A DNA stretch of 64,000 bases from Scortum barcoo. Lineage: Eukaryota; Chordata; Actinopteri; Centrarchiformes; Terapontidae. The stretch is taken from assembly GCA_023238725.1 (NCBI GenBank), contig CM041552.1:12625147-12689146 (forward strand), read 5' to 3'. Of the stretch, positions 1 to 11,957 are shown piece by piece. The position numbers were made by a program, and so were the translations under genes. The notes beneath the pieces were generated by a model. The model was not told where the DNA came from and did no database searches. It saw only the letters and a program-made list of their open reading frames with translations. How positions within the stretch are numbered: the stretch's first letter is position 1; each line of letters begins with the position of its first letter.

Positions 1-666
1 AGAGTGATGTGACAGTAGAGAGCAGACAATGTCGGGTTACCCTGGTAATTTGGGAAGGAGGACGGAAGTATCCTGGGCGGGCAGCGTCCCTCTGATGATT
101 CACCAGCCTGCACGATGAAGGTTGGTGACCCCAATTTGAGTAAGGCAGGAGGAGGAGGAGCGGGAGAAGAAGGCGGATGAGGAAGGGGGATAAGAAGGCG
201 GAGGGGATGGCGGTGCCTACGTCAGTGGCACTTGCTAATAGGCAGATGTCCTTGTCCCTGACACAAGTAAATCATGTCTCTTGGGGGAAAGAATAAAAGA
301 AAGAGAGGAGGAGAGGAAGGGAGGAAACAAGTGAGGCAGAGATTGAGATTGGCGTCTGGAGGAGTGAGGCACTGGGCTGTTTGTGAGTGCGTGTCTAAAT
401 GAAATTATAAGCAATTACTTCAGCCTCTGAGTCCACTGCAGAAATGTTGTTTTGATGAAGACAGAACACAAGAAGGAGGGAAGCCGGAGAAAGGTGAAAT
501 GACTCAGTTTAAGTGTTTTAAGCTGTTTAGGGTGAGTGGGCTGAGTTGTGTTTAAGCCAGACGTGGAAACAGGTGATCTGAGGAGATGGAGGAGGGGTGG
601 GAGAAGATGGAAAAAAAGAATGAGAGGCAGACGTCAAGGGAGGGAGGAGGAAAGAGGGTGTTCAGC
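1..666. other. Non-coding, purine-rich, nothing recognised
   Basis: The stretch is rich in GGAGGA and GAAGG runs on the plus strand, especially 150-350 and 560-660. The only frame over 60 codons is low-complexity Arg/Gly and starts from a non-ATG codon, so I do not treat it as coding. No RNA gene or transposon end was seen. Confidence 0.5.
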
Positions 667-1122
667 AGTGGTGGGAAAAGTATTTAGATCCTTTACTAAA
701 GTAAAAGTAGCAATACCACATCACAGAAACACTTTTTAAGTAAACGTCACAAGTAAAAAGTCATAAGTCCATTCTTGAAAGAGTACTGTGAGGAAAATCA
801 AATGAATGAATGAATGAATCAAATAAGTCCCCTGTCAGACTATATAACAGTTATTCATGCATTAATGTGTGAAAAGCATTTTATTACTGTATATGAAGTA
901 CCTACTTCATATACATATACCTACTATATACTGTTGGGCGGTTTAATCTGGAGCAATGTATCATATATAAGATCATCTTATGTTTAACATGTAAAACTTC
1001 TCAGTGTATGTGTGTGTGTGAGTATAGCTATAGTGTAGAAGTATAAATTAGCAGAATATGGAAATACTAAAGTAAAGTATCACAAAATTGTAGTTCAGCT
1101 CAGCACTTGAGTAAATGTACTT
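667..1122 (+). repeat. Non-autonomous DNA transposon (MITE-like, CAGTGGTGG end)
   Basis: The left end starts CAGTGGTGGGAAAAGTAT and runs into the 'pay-to-play' motif set (TTTACT, AAAGTAAAAGTA, CACTTGAGTAAATGTACTT) that I recognise from a very abundant short teleost repeat. The right end near 1,122 is degraded: the expected inverted CCACCACTG is not intact. The CAGnG-type ends suggest a hAT-like origin, which is inference. A second, shorter relative lies at 10,122-10,310. Confidence 0.55.
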
Positions 1123-3187
1123 CATCCCTTCATCCTTGTGGGAAGAACCTAAAGGCTGTTGCGGTTGCTCCGTCCCACAGACTCAACTAATGACCACAGG
1201 AAGATAAACTTTCACAAGTATGTGATCTTCCTAACTGATTAAATAGCTCTGTAGCAGACAACCACCCGCTCCACCAGGGCAGCTTCCCCTCCACAAACAC
1301 CGTCATCCAGCCTGCCTCACAAACACCATAAGCACATATCTTTAAAAGCAACATAGTCATTTAAGGTCACCAAAACATTTCTACAGGAATCTCTGCTCAC
1401 TGGAGTGCTACCATATGTTTTCCCACATAAGATGCTGATAATAATAATATGATCCGTTTTGAGAGTGGGCACACACAGCAGAAGTCAGGATTGGGTCCGT
1501 GGCTGCAGCCAGTTCCAACGGGAAACCACTTCTAAAATACTGCATGACTACTTCTTATTTTTGTCTAATTAAAGGATTGTTGCACTGAAATGGAAACTGC
1601 TTCAACAGCGGGCCCTTGCTGACCAGTTACTGTGCAACCTGATGATTCAAATAATGTTTTAGAGGTGAGGCAGAATGTGATTTGATGTTGTAGTTTCGTT
1701 CAAAATACAAAGTGGGTTTTAAAGAGTCTGACTCAGTACTGGACTAAAATAAGATGAAACTTTAATGGTCCACTTGTGGAAAACTGGCAGTTACACTGGC
1801 ATACATCAACAGGATATAGGAAAAATGTTACTAAAAATACTATATGAACAAATATAAAGTAAGTGCAGATGATCGAAACTCTCAGAAAGTTTCTGTAAAC
1901 TGTAAAGGAAAAAAGAGAAAATATTTTTACAAATAAATATTATTATATATTATTATTAAATATTTTATTTTTATTATTGACAATAAGGGGCATATGAAAC
2001 ACAAGGAGAAACACGTTTTCTGTCTTACTTGTTGTAGTACTAATTTCAGCCACAAGATGCTGAAGTTTTTTTTTTTTGTCAGTAAAAACCCTTAAAAGCA
2101 GGTGAAAGTGTTTCTTGATGCAATTGCCTTAAAATGTTTTCACTTGTCCCTCATTTTCTAATTAGCACAAAACACAAAATACAGTTGAAGCATGTCCATT
2201 TGATTTGAGTCCTCAACGTTTAACATTTACTGCACTTTCACACAGTCAGAGTCACCAGGCAGTCAGCACCTCCACTTCTGATTGGTTAGGTTTAATGGAT
2301 GCAGATGGTGAATCTGTCCAATCAGTGCTGAAATCAGGGGGTCTTCAGCATCACAGACACTAATTAGCAGCATCTTCCTGTGTTTACTCCTGTGGGGAAG
2401 GGAGTGGACCATGATGGAGCCTACAGACTTATAGATGAATGAAGATAACTTTAATCTCACTCTAATGAGCACTTCCCTTTCCTCCCACCTCCTCGTATGT
2501 CTTCCTGTCTAGACTTGACTTGTGCCTATGTGTCCCTCTTTCCTTATGATGCTGTGGCAACATCTTGATCACATATGCAACTCCTCTGTCTCTCCATGTT
2601 GGACAATTACAGTGGCATCCACAGACTTCACAGGGTGCGGGTCATAATGTTGTGAATGACACACAGAGCCCATTAGGCAAATTCACCTTCAATATAATTA
2701 AATATAAGTAAAACAATGCCCAATTAATATTATTACAATTGATAGTACCAAATAAGCTGGCTAGCTGACATTTGTCCTGCTTTTAATAGTCAATCAAAAT
2801 GCTTTTCCCTTTTCACTCCATTATACATCAGATTTCTAACCTTAGTTGTTTGTTGTGTTACAGTTCATAATGTCTAAAGCATGTTAATTGTTTTAAACTT
2901 TACATCAATGTTAAAGTACACACATTATTATTAATACTCCATAACTTAGCATTCCCACATGTCCATATTAAACTGCAGTTTACTGCTTCTTTGCATCTGC
3001 TAACCAACATTTCACTGTAATGACAGTAAAGTTGTATTAAATCTAATATGCAAATATACAGTATATTATACATGCTTAGTAGACAACATGTATCTATTAG
3101 GTTTTTTATTTTTATTCATTTTCTTGAATTAAAGACAATGGTAAAAACAATGCTATTCGATTTCTTTTGTAAGCGTATGTAAATCGC
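1123..3187. other. Non-coding, nothing recognised
   Basis: AT-rich sequence with short A/T runs (for example 1,920-1,990). Frames over 60 codons, such as 2,263-2,472 on the minus strand, lack any family motif. I see no transposon ends or splice-supported exon here. Confidence 0.4.
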
Positions 3188-3252
3188 AGATGGTAGGGGG
3201 GCACCATATAAAATCTCACCTAGGGCGCCACATTGGGTAGGGTGGGTAGGCT
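3188..3252 (+). repeat. Short DNA-transposon-like repeat fragment
   Basis: GGGGGGCACCATATAAAATCT followed by CACCTAGGGCGCCACATTGGGTAGGG resembles the end of a common fish repeat carrying a CTAGGGCGCCA motif. Only ~65 bp is present and I cannot assign the superfamily. Confidence 0.3.
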
Positions 3253-4149
3253 CTGATGACACATGTAGTATTTGATAAAGAAAAGAAAACCAATGCTTCA
3301 GTTACTGTAAGTTGACAAAAAAACACAAGTGTTAAACCATTTTTCAGTTGGCAGCTTCATGCAAAAGCAAACCAGCTAAATATGCTGTTGCATTAACATT
3401 ATTTTCAACCTAAAATGAAATGTTTCATATCCTGGGGGGTTGTTTATGTTTGGGCCCCAGGCTGCTGCTCAGTGGGGTCCAGCTGGCATGCTCCACCGCC
3501 AGCCTCTTTATCTCCCTGGCCACTTGAGTTTGGGAAGTGAGGCTGCCACACAGTGCCCGGCTCTCACAATCGCTGGAGCTCCTCCAACAACACCCCCCCC
3601 TACACCCCCCCACCGCCCCCCGGAGGCAAGTCAAACAAACCTGGGGACCGACTGTGACTCAGCCATTCCTCTTGTGTGTGTAGGTCTGGCTGTCTGGCTG
3701 CTTCGACAACACCTCCACTGAACACTTAACAGCAAATATCACCATGTCCGTTGTGCACGGATGTATTCATCGGTGATTGGACTGTTCACATTGATGTGTA
3801 TAGGGTTTGTTCCTATTGTGGTAACTGATGGCCATGATTAATGATTTTATCAGTATTCTCCTGATTATAATAATAATAATGAAAAACACTCCCTCATGGG
3901 CACATTCCCTATTCCCTATACACACTGAATAGTTTATCAGGTTCTCTATAATGAGTATAAATGGAACTTTCAGTTCAGATAATTTTTTGTATCAATCAAA
4001 TGCATTGTGGGATTGTCTGCAGTTTTTCTGCCATTTTGAGAATTTCTGACGCTACTTAAATGTCACACTCAGTTTGGACACTCAGATAATGCACAACTTA
4101 ATAACAGTGTGTGATTTCAGGCACAGACTAAAAGTCAAGAACCACACTA
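3253..4149. other. Non-coding with a C-rich patch
   Basis: A GC-rich island at about 3,440-3,720 contains C8/C7 runs near 3,590-3,622. The two overlapping open frames there are low-complexity Pro/Thr and Cys/Gly shadows of the C-runs and lack family motifs. Nothing else is recognised. Confidence 0.4.
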
Positions 4150-4530
4150 CACTTTGAGCTAAACGTCAACATGGCAACATGCTCACAAGACGATGTGAAC
4201 CTGTTGTCTGCAGGTATGTGGGAATTATTTGGACATGGATTATTTGGACTGGACAAGCTTTGAGCAAGTGTGAAGAATGTGTCAGGTAAAAGGTAAGATC
4301 ACTAAAGTCATGAGGATACTTGTGCCAATACATTAAGTACAAAGTGAAATATTTTACAGGATAATTGAACATTTTGATCTGCTTGTGGTACTACATGGAA
4401 GGTCGGGGGATCACCAAAGTCAGGAGGATTTATCTTCTTGGGACAATGAATGTCTGTACAGAATTTCATGACGATCCAACCAATAGTTATTGAGGTTTTT
4501 CAGTCCAGGGAAAGTGGTGGACTGACTAAC
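4150..4530. repeat. Fish-wide interspersed repeat fragment
   Basis: The block with 'gggggatcaccaaagtcagg', 'tgtctgtacagaatttcatg' and 'ccaatagttattgaggtttttcag', preceded by 'caacatggcaacatgctcac', matches my memory of an old repeat scattered through teleost genomes. No coding capacity. Boundaries are approximate. Confidence 0.5.
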
Positions 4531-6624
4531 AAAAAACACTAAACTAACAACTAACAAAAAAAGGAACAGTAGTAAGTGACATTAAATTAAAGGGTAATTA
4601 GCAAAAGACAAGTGCACAGAAATTTCATTTACAGCTCAAGAGTTGACTAATCAGTAAACAAATATACAGAGTTATCCCATCACTGTTTTACTTTTGTTTT
4701 GTAAGGATCCAGCATTGAGGAACAAGGCAGTTTCGGTGACTCGTCACCTGCCTGTGTAAATCCCCAGTCCTACTGCTGGACTCACATCTATTAATTTATG
4801 CAGCCTTCCTGTGCTGTCCATGTGACAACTCAGAGGCAGAAGTTTTTAAATAAACATCAAAGATCAGTCTGATACAAAAACACCTGAGCTGATCGTCTCT
4901 TCCTCTGAAATACCCAGAATGAAACACACTAAAAATACATGATCATGAGGTCACTGCCCAATTATTTTTGTCTGCTGGCATAAGGTTTTTTTTGGGGGGG
5001 GCAAAAGGGTGATTAAGTGGTTTTGTGAGTTATCAGACACTTACCAGGAAGTGAGAGAGGGCCACAAACAGGAAGGAGCGGAATGTGCTTCCTGTTGGCC
5101 GGCGGTGTTACACAGGGCAGATTCCTTGTACCATCATAACTGACTCATACAAATACACATGTATACTAAGAGGCAGGAATGTTTTTCCACTGAGATCAGG
5201 GAGAAGCAGACTGTCAGGAAAGACAAACAGTAAGAGTAGATAACATTGAGACAGCGTGTCCCCGTGCACTGCTGCAAGTGAGAGAGCATTAATCCAAGTC
5301 CAGTTCTCCAGAACACATCGCTCTTATGGGCAGTTCACTCATATATTCTAATTAAACTGATCTTAATCATATATTAATTTTGCCTTTAGTGATAACACAG
5401 ACAACACTCTTGCAGAGATTCACTCATAGCAGACTGATAGATCTCACCTATGTTGAAGCTTCATTAACTCATTTTTTGGCAACTTTGTGGGAGCAGAATC
5501 AACATCAACAAAAGTATTCATATTAACGTAAAAATACAGCATTCAGAACTTTAGTCAAAGTACAGAAGTGTCATCAGCAAAATCAGTCAGTGTTTCATTA
5601 GTAAACTTTCTTAATTAATCAACTTAATTTTACTGACACATTATGAGGAGATATTGGTTGATGTTTTTTTCAACTTAATCTGATGCATGGACCGGTAAGT
5701 GGCATTTTAACGATGTAGATTAAGTAAAAAGTAGAAATATTTACCTCAGATATGGAGTGAAGCAAAAGCAGAAAGTAGCAGAAAATGTTAATGCATATGT
5801 TTATGTACTGCATGAGATGAACACTCGTCACAGAGGTGAGTGAGACCTGATGAGTTGAGGGCTGCTGGTCAGAGAACAGCATGACTGAGGATATGAAATT
5901 AACATTGGTTGTCCTTGAGGGCTTCCTGATTGAATCACACAGGCTCGATGACGTCATGCGAGGTTTAAGTCATATTTTGGATTAGGAGGGGGAGAGGGGG
6001 GATGAGTCACTGCCTCATTGATGACCGTCTTCACCGAGTGGTCAGATAATTCAGGTACAAAAAGAGACACAGGAACAGCACGCTCGCCTAATGGCACTCA
6101 AATAAAATGACTTATTGAGAACTCGCAAAATACACCTTTTAGGAAGATTAAATAGTATTGGTGCCTCTCCCCAACCCTCTCATGAGGCTGGTGCTAAACA
6201 TTTATGAATCCTGCTCCTCTGTATTTTATTTATGGCCAAGGATTTAAATAACTAATTAATGTCTGTGCTGACATCGGAGGCTCAGTGTTGGTTGTTGATC
6301 TGATGTGCACCTGAACAAATGAAGACCTCAACATATTTGAGAGCCTATTACTCTTTCAGGTTAATATCTCACTCCATAAATATTTGGATCTGTGACTGAA
6401 ATCAACAAAAATAATTTATAGTTCATTCTGGGTTTAGTATTTACTCATTCAGATATAATTTAAGTTCTGTATTCATAGATGAATTACTGAATGGGCCTAC
6501 AAGGCTGAGATCCAGGGGCCCCCACAGCCAAACCTGTGTTTTGAAGAGACATGAAAAGTCAATCAAATGCATACAAAAAGACACAAAACGACTAAAAAGA
6601 GATGTAAAATTACCATAAAGATAC
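4531..6624. other. Non-coding, nothing recognised
   Basis: AT-rich sequence with scattered short frames and no domain motifs. A G8 run near 4,993 and an A/T-rich tract are the only local oddities. Confidence 0.4.
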
Positions 6625-6838
6625 ACAAAGGCTATGTTCACACTGCAAACCTTAGTGCCCAATTCATATTTATTATTCAGACCAGACTTCGTTTCTTTGG
6701 TTGTTTGCACAATTTTTTTTGTGTCCAATACCAGATTCCAGTGTGAACATGTCACAGTCCTAACTGACCTGCCTGTGCAGAAGAACAGTAACAAAGACAT
6801 CACATGCAGTGCGCTGTCGTACGGAAGTACACATTATG
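6625..6838. repeat. DNA-transposon-derived fish repeat
   Basis: 'ggctatgttcacactgcaaa', 'ttgcacaattttttttgtgtcc' and 'gtgtgaacatgtcacag ... gacctgcctgtgcagaag' reproduce, in order, the landmarks of a known 'TTCACACTGC' repeat of teleosts. The open frames on both strands here are incidental. Confidence 0.45.
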
Positions 6839-7850
6839 GCCACATTAAGTTGGCGTTTACAGTTTCGTTTACAAGTTTGTGTACAGTGACAGCCAACAAA
6901 TTTGTGAAAAGATGATAACAAGGATGAGGATGAGAAGAAGAAGGAAGAGCCACATTTTAAGCTTTATGTAGAGCAATGGCTGCTACTTCTGTAAAGCATA
7001 TGAAACTAAAAAATGACTACAGAGACACCAAATGCCCACAGAGACTCAAAAATGAGACGCCAGAGACAGAGACACAAAACCACTACCAAGAGGCGTGAGA
7101 CAAATACACTGCCATCAAATTTTCCAAGAGCCTGGGGTGTTGTTGTGAAAGGTTTCTTTTTTTTGTCCAAAACCCAAGGACATTCAAATTGCTTTAACCT
7201 AAGATAAGGAAGAACATGCTTTTAAAATGAGTGTGTAAAACATCAGAGAAACATTTTCTTTAACAAAATATATTTGTAAGTCTCAATAATTTTTCCAAAC
7301 TGAATACAAAATGGACATTCAAATACAAAAATAGTTAACTAAATAACTGACATTCTGGTTTGATAATCTAATTCTACAGTTACAGCTGAAAGAAATAAAC
7401 AGTGAATGTCTCCATTTCTCAAGATATTAATGTTGGTAAACATATTAATGGACTAGAGGTCATCAGCAAAATATCATCGCATTAGCAATATACAGGTCAA
7501 TACTGTCAATCTTCTGATATTTAATTCTCTCAATAGTATCCATCTGTCCCAGTGCAATTGTTCAAACTCTCACATCAAGTTAAGGCAACTCTCTTGAAAA
7601 ACAGGCGTAGGACTCCCTCTTGTGTTGGAAAAAGGGGACTGCGTGTGAAAGTTGGATCTTTGAATGCAGTCACACATCCGCATGATCGAATGAATAATAC
7701 AGACAGGACTGAAAGCAGCAATGCAAAACCACACCACCCAGCGACTCGATCACCAACTGTATAAACTTTCTGTGAAAATAGAGCTCACTTGCAACAACAA
7801 AAGAGACTCTACAGGGCCTCATATCTTCAATAAACAGGAATCAAAAGTGT
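6839..7850. other. Region downstream of gemin7 (3' UTR and intergenic)
   Basis: On the minus strand this follows the gemin7 stop codon. No strong AATAAA lies within the first 300 bp. An ATTAAA variant (plus-strand TTTAAT at 7,520-7,525) is the nearest candidate poly(A) signal, and an AATAAA lies much further away near 6,669. The rest is AT-rich and unremarkable. Confidence 0.35.
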
Positions 7851-8258
7851 TCATATATCAAAAGTGAATGAAATCACATCCCGACACCTGATCAGTGCCT
7901 CTTTCTGCACCCCGATGGGAGTGTGCAGGTCTGACACTTGAAAGTTCAGCACGTCGATGTCAGACGCTCCGAACGTGGCCTCCACCTTCACCTTCTCATA
8001 CATGTTAAACTGAACCTTCTTGTTGGTCATGGAGAGGAGACATCGAAGGAAACTCTCTCTAAGCACAGATCGGGCATGCTGCTCTTCTGACAGCAGCTCG
8101 GCATCTTCCTCAGATGCAGCAGAAGTGGGAATGGAGGTCCGACAGAGGGCGATGAAGCGGGGTGATGTGGGGTCAAATCCACGGCTGTTGGGGTCTGGTC
8201 CTCTGGGCAGGCGTAGCACAGACACTGGCGTTGCCATCTTGAGCCTTTCTGCCAATAC
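7851..8258 (-). CDS. gemin7: Gem-associated protein 7 (Gemin7), main coding exon
   Basis: Gemin7 is a core subunit of the SMN complex. With Gemin6 it forms an Sm-like heterodimer that helps load Sm proteins on spliceosomal snRNAs in the cytoplasm and Cajal bodies. The reading frame shows the family's hallmarks: an N-terminal PVSVLRLPRGPD-type motif, a central LRESFLRCLLSM helix, and a C-terminal Sm-like fold with VQFNMYEKVKVEATFGASD and LHTPIGVQKEALIRC. From the internal ATG at 8,237 the product is 128 residues; human Gemin7 is 131. The exon is preceded by a clean acceptor (pyrimidine tract then TAG ending at 8,259). The frame stays open to that acceptor, and it joins in phase with an ATG at 9,999, which would add 13 residues. 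Which ATG is used cannot be decided here. No frameshift or lost motif. This is the only intact host gene I recognise in the window. Confidence 0.93.
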   Translation of the reverse strand, partial: VLAERLKMATPVSVLRLPRGPDPNSRGFDPTSPRFIALCRTSIPTSAASEEDAELLSEEQHARSVLRESFLRCLLSMTNKKVQFNMYEKVKVEATFGASDIDVLNFQVSDLHTPIGVQKEALIRCRDVISFTFDI

Positions 8259-9981
8259 CTATTACAGAAAAAAACAAAGGTCATCGACACTGGGTAGACA
8301 ATATCACTACTAGAAAGTTAAAGTAGCTTTTTAAAGACATTCACTTGGTGTACATTCACACAATCAACACGTTTATATTATAGACTTAAAATAAGGATCT
8401 ATAAATCAATTAATCAAACCCAAATAACAAATATATTATTGTTCCTCAAAATGAATTACAAGTTTAGGAAAACAGGTGCCCCCACACTGGATAGATGCTC
8501 ACAAAAAGATGATTCATTAAGCACAATGTACAATGCTTCAGTGGAGATCTATAATAATCGTCTATAATAATTATACTTAAAAGGTTCATCACTTTATTCA
8601 GATGATTTTTCTTTCAGGGAGGTAAGCATTTGATTGGACTCCTGTGATTGAAATGAAATTGATATCTTTGAGTTTCCTGTTATAAATATGATACATCTTT
8701 TTGCAGACATATTGATGATGTGGTGATAGATACAGGTGGGTGACAAATTGAAGGAAAAACCAACATGAAGTGTCTTAGTAACATGTTGGCCCACCACGTG
8801 CCTCCAGAACAGCTTTCATGCTCTTTAGCATTGATTCTACAAGTCTCCGAACTCTACAGAAGAGATGAACACAGGAGAGATGAACAATTCTTTAAAAGGA
8901 TATTGCCAGATTTGGTGTTTTGATGATGGTGGTGGAGAGCACTGTCTAACAGGACAATCCAAAATCTCCCATAGGTGTTCAATTGGGTTGAGATCTGGTG
9001 ACTGTGAAGGCCATAGCTTATGATTGAAATATTTTTCATACTTATTCAGAAACCTAAAAAAACCAAACCAAAACAAAAAAACTTTCAGTCACCCCTCATG
9101 CCCTGTGGACAGGGGCACTGTCATTCTGCAAGATCAGTATCAGGTTTTAACTTTAATGTTGACCTTAAATTGACCTTCTCCATCACATGCTGATTACCAG
9201 ATAAAGATAAAGTATGTAATTGTACTTCATAAATTGTCTTTCAGGGCAGCGTATATTCAGCGTGTAGGTGCATTTTTCTCTCAAGATTTTTTTTCCTCTT
9301 TGTTTTCACAGGAAAGAGGGGAAGGACCTTGAAGAACTCAAAATCAGTCACAAACATTTAACTGATTAGTCAATTGACATGATAGTAGTCAACAACAAAT
9401 GATGATTGGTTCACTTAACTTACAAAGCAAAAGTGCACGAGTTAGTTTCCAGTTTCTACCAAATTAAGCTTTACTGTTTTCACTGTTTTATATCTTTAGA
9501 AATTGAATTATTTTCTCAAATTCTGTTTTTGTTTTTGTTAGCCTTGTGTGACAATAATACAAGCCTCAGATAGGGAATATGTTACAATAAGCTTCACATC
9601 AATGTTCTATAAAAATATAAACAAATAAATAAAATATAAGTAAGTAATAAGTATAAGTTTCTTCGGCTTGAACTACTGTTGCAGCTAAAATGTGATAAAC
9701 AGACTAATATAAAACATGTGTGCCTACAAAGCCTTAGGTAAGGTCGTCCTGCAAAGAAAAGACACATTTTACCTGTAAAACTGAAGTCAGGTGATGTTTA
9801 AAGTTTATTTACTTCGTTGAAAGTCAGCTAACTAACTTGGCAACTCGGTGAAAGGTATGACTCTGATTAAAGCTCGTATAAACTGAAGCAGATGTGAGCG
9901 CAAAACAGCAGCGGCTAATAAAGTGTGGGAGTTGAATAAAAGATTGAGTAAATTGCTGTTTTGTATTTACTGTTTACTTAC
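8259..9981 (-). other. gemin7 intron 1
   Basis: Bounded by a donor on the minus strand, ACA|GTAAGT (GT at 9,981-9,980), and the acceptor TTTTTTCTGTAATAG ending at 8,259. It contains a Tc1 fragment (8,733-9,141). The remaining ~1.3 kb is AT-rich and I recognise nothing in it. Confidence 0.65.
8733..9141 (-). mobile_element. Tc1-like transposon, 3'-end fragment
   Basis: A TA dinucleotide is followed by the terminal sequence CAGGTGGGTGACAAATTG. Inside, the minus strand encodes the C-terminal part of a Tc1 transposase with WPSQSPDLNPIEHLWEIL, the region around the third catalytic acidic residue. The copy stops at about 9,141; the HTH half and the other inverted repeat are absent, so it is a dead relic. 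It sits in gemin7 intron 1 in the same orientation as the gene. Confidence 0.8.
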
Positions 9982-9999
9982 TGTGTTTCCAGCAGCCAT
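9982..9999 (-). CDS. gemin7: Candidate first coding exon of gemin7 (6 codons)
   Basis: On the minus strand ATG GCT GCT GGA AAC ACA is followed directly by a strong donor, GTAAGT. Splicing to the acceptor at 8,259 keeps the frame and gives MAAGNT followed by VLAERLKM and then the Gemin7 body. The donor quality, phase and proximity to a promoter motif support an exon ending here. Whether this ATG is translated, or the exon is 5' UTR with the start at 8,237, is undecided. Confidence 0.5.
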
Positions 10000-10009
10000 C
10001 AACAGCAGT

Positions 10010-10019
10010 GCGCATGCGC
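10010..10019. promoter_or_regulatory. NRF1-type palindrome, probable gemin7 promoter
   Basis: The perfect palindrome GCGCATGCGC is the consensus for NRF1, common in TATA-less housekeeping promoters. It lies 11 bp upstream of the candidate gemin7 ATG, and a YY1-like GATGGCTGC overlaps that ATG. Transcription would run on the minus strand. Confidence 0.6.
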
Positions 10020-10030
10020 GACGTTGTTTA

Positions 10031-10310
10031 AGTCTTCTTCTGCGTTGGAGTTATCGGCAGATGGCGCACTACCGCCACCCAGAGGACCGCAGTGTGAAGT
10101 GGCAACTTATCAACTCCGCCAGTGGTGGGATGTTAGGAAGTGCATTTACTCGGAGCTACTGTACTTAAGTATAACTTTAAATTACCTTCACTTCAACTGA
10201 GGGTTTCTCTTCATGCCACTTTCTGTTTCTCCATTTCAGAGAAAAATGTTGTATTTTAAATTTCACTACATTGACCTGACAGTTTTAGTAACTCTTCGAA
10301 TTAAGATGAC
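10031..10310 (+). repeat. Two abutting fish repeat fragments, including a CAGTGGTGG MITE end
   Basis: 10,031-10,095 (TCTTCTTCTGCG ... GGCAGATGGCGCACTACCGCC) resembles a common fish repeat. From 10,122 CAGTGGTGGGATGT begins the MITE family also seen at 667-1,122, here with motifs TACTTAAGTATAACTTTAA and CACTACATTGACCTGACAG. The fragments lie just upstream of the gemin7 promoter. The 35-codon plus-strand frame here is incidental. Confidence 0.5.
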
Positions 10311-10775
10311 CATATACAAACCATATGAAGAGCCTATAAAATATGATCTTTTTATTATTGATTAAACTAAGCAAATAAGTACAGCTGAAATGATTGAAAA
10401 ACAATGCAATGCAAAATGCAATATATACACAATGCCAAAAATAAAAACAAGGTTAACAATAGTTAACAAAAGTGGTTCATATCTCAAGTTGCATCTTTGT
10501 GAGTGCCAATGTATGAGGGAGTCCTGTACTCAACTCACCGTGTCATAGTAGATGGTGGTGAGAGTGAGTGACTGTAATTTAGTGAGTCTGTCTTTTTTTC
10601 TGTAGTTTTACATTAAATTTATTTGTTTAAAATTTTCCTAATGATGAATTATTGTGTTACACAAACCCAGCCTGCCCAGTCCACAGTTTTCAGAAAAAGC
10701 AGCAGTGCTGGCTCTCATGCCCGGTAAAGGGGTGGGACTTAACTGCTGTACCTGTAATGACTAAAGGTGTGTGTA
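10311..10775. other. Non-coding, nothing recognised
   Basis: AT-rich, no motif, no splice-supported frame. Confidence 0.4.
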
Positions 10776-11957
10776 CAGTGGGGCAAAAAAAGTATTTAGT
10801 CAGCCACCAATTGTGCAAGTTCTCCCACTTAAAAGATGAGAGAGGTCTCCAATTTTCATCATAGGTATACCTCAACTATGAGAGACAAAATGAGAAAAAA
10901 AATCCAGAAAATCACATTGTCTGATTTTTAAAGAATTTATTTGCAAATTATGGTGGAAAATAAGTATTTGGTCAATAACAAAAGTTCATCTCAATACTTT
11001 GTTATATACCCTTTGTTGGCAATGACAGAGGTCAAACATTTTCTGTAATTCTTCAAAGGTTTTCACACACTGTTGCTGGTATTTTGGCCCATTCCTCCAT
11101 GCAGATCTCCTCTTAGAGCAGTGATGTTTTGGGGCTGTCTCTGGGCAACACAGACTTTCAACTCCCTCCAAAGATTTTCTATTGAGATCTGGAGACTCCA
11201 GGACCTTGAAATGCTTCTTACAAAGCCACTCCTTCATTGCCTGGGCGGTGTGTTTGGGATCATTGTCATGCTGAAAGACCCAGCCACGTTTCATCTTCAA
11301 TGTCCTTGCCTGATGGAAGGAGGTTTTCACTCAAAATCTCACGATACATGGCCCCATTCATTCTTTCCTTTACACGGATCAGTCGTCCTGGTCCCTTTGC
11401 AGAAAAACAGCCCCAAAGCATGATGTTTCCACCCCCATGCTTCACAGTAGGTAGGTATAGTGTTCTTTGGATGCAACTCAGCATTCTTTCTCCTCCAAAC
11501 ACGACAAGTTGAGTTTTTACCAAAAAGTTCTATTTTGGTTTCATCTGACCATATGACATTCTCCCAATCCTCTTCTGGATCATCCAAATGCTCTCTAGCA
11601 AACTTCAGACGGGCCTGGACATGTACTGGCTTAAGCAGCAGGGGACACGTCTGGCTGGCACTGCAGGATTTGAGTCCCTGGCGGCGTAGTGCGTAGTGTG
11701 TTACTGATGGTAGCCTTTGTTACTTTGGTCCCAGCTCTCTGCAGGTCATTCACTAGGTCAGACCCCGTGTGGTTCTGGGATTTTTGCTCACCGTTCTCGT
11801 GATCATTTTGACCCCACGGGGTGAGATCTTGCGTGGAGCCCCAGATCGAGGGAGATTATCAGTGGTCTTGTATGTCTTCCATTTTCTAATAATTGCTCCC
11901 ACAGTTGATTTCTTCACACCAAGCTGCTTTACCTATTGCAGATTCAGTCTTCCCACC
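10776..11957 (-). mobile_element. Tc1-like transposon, truncated at its 5' end
   Basis: After a TA the terminal repeat CAGTGGGGCAAAAAAAGT begins. The inner inverted-repeat region runs to ~10,985. The transposase follows on the minus strand. Homology stops abruptly near 11,957 inside the 5' (HTH-coding) part, and the second terminal repeat is missing. It is a family widespread in fish and frogs. Confidence 0.85.
10986..11950 (-). pseudogene. Tc1 transposase, frameshifted
   Basis: Reading on the minus strand, 11,339-11,587 gives DDPEEDWENVIWSDETKIELFG with the first catalytic Asp (WSDE). A change of frame follows, then 10,986-11,330 gives GWVFQHDNDPKHTA with the second Asp, but the segment equivalent to SPDLNPIEHLW is degraded to ESPDLNRKSLEGV. 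The N-terminal DNA-binding part beyond 11,700 is only partly present. At least two frame changes and a damaged catalytic third motif make it inactive. Confidence 0.85.

Noticed and set aside
3425..3721. Overlapping Pro-rich and Cys/Gly-rich frames
   Set aside because: Compositional shadows of C-runs; no domain motif or splice support.
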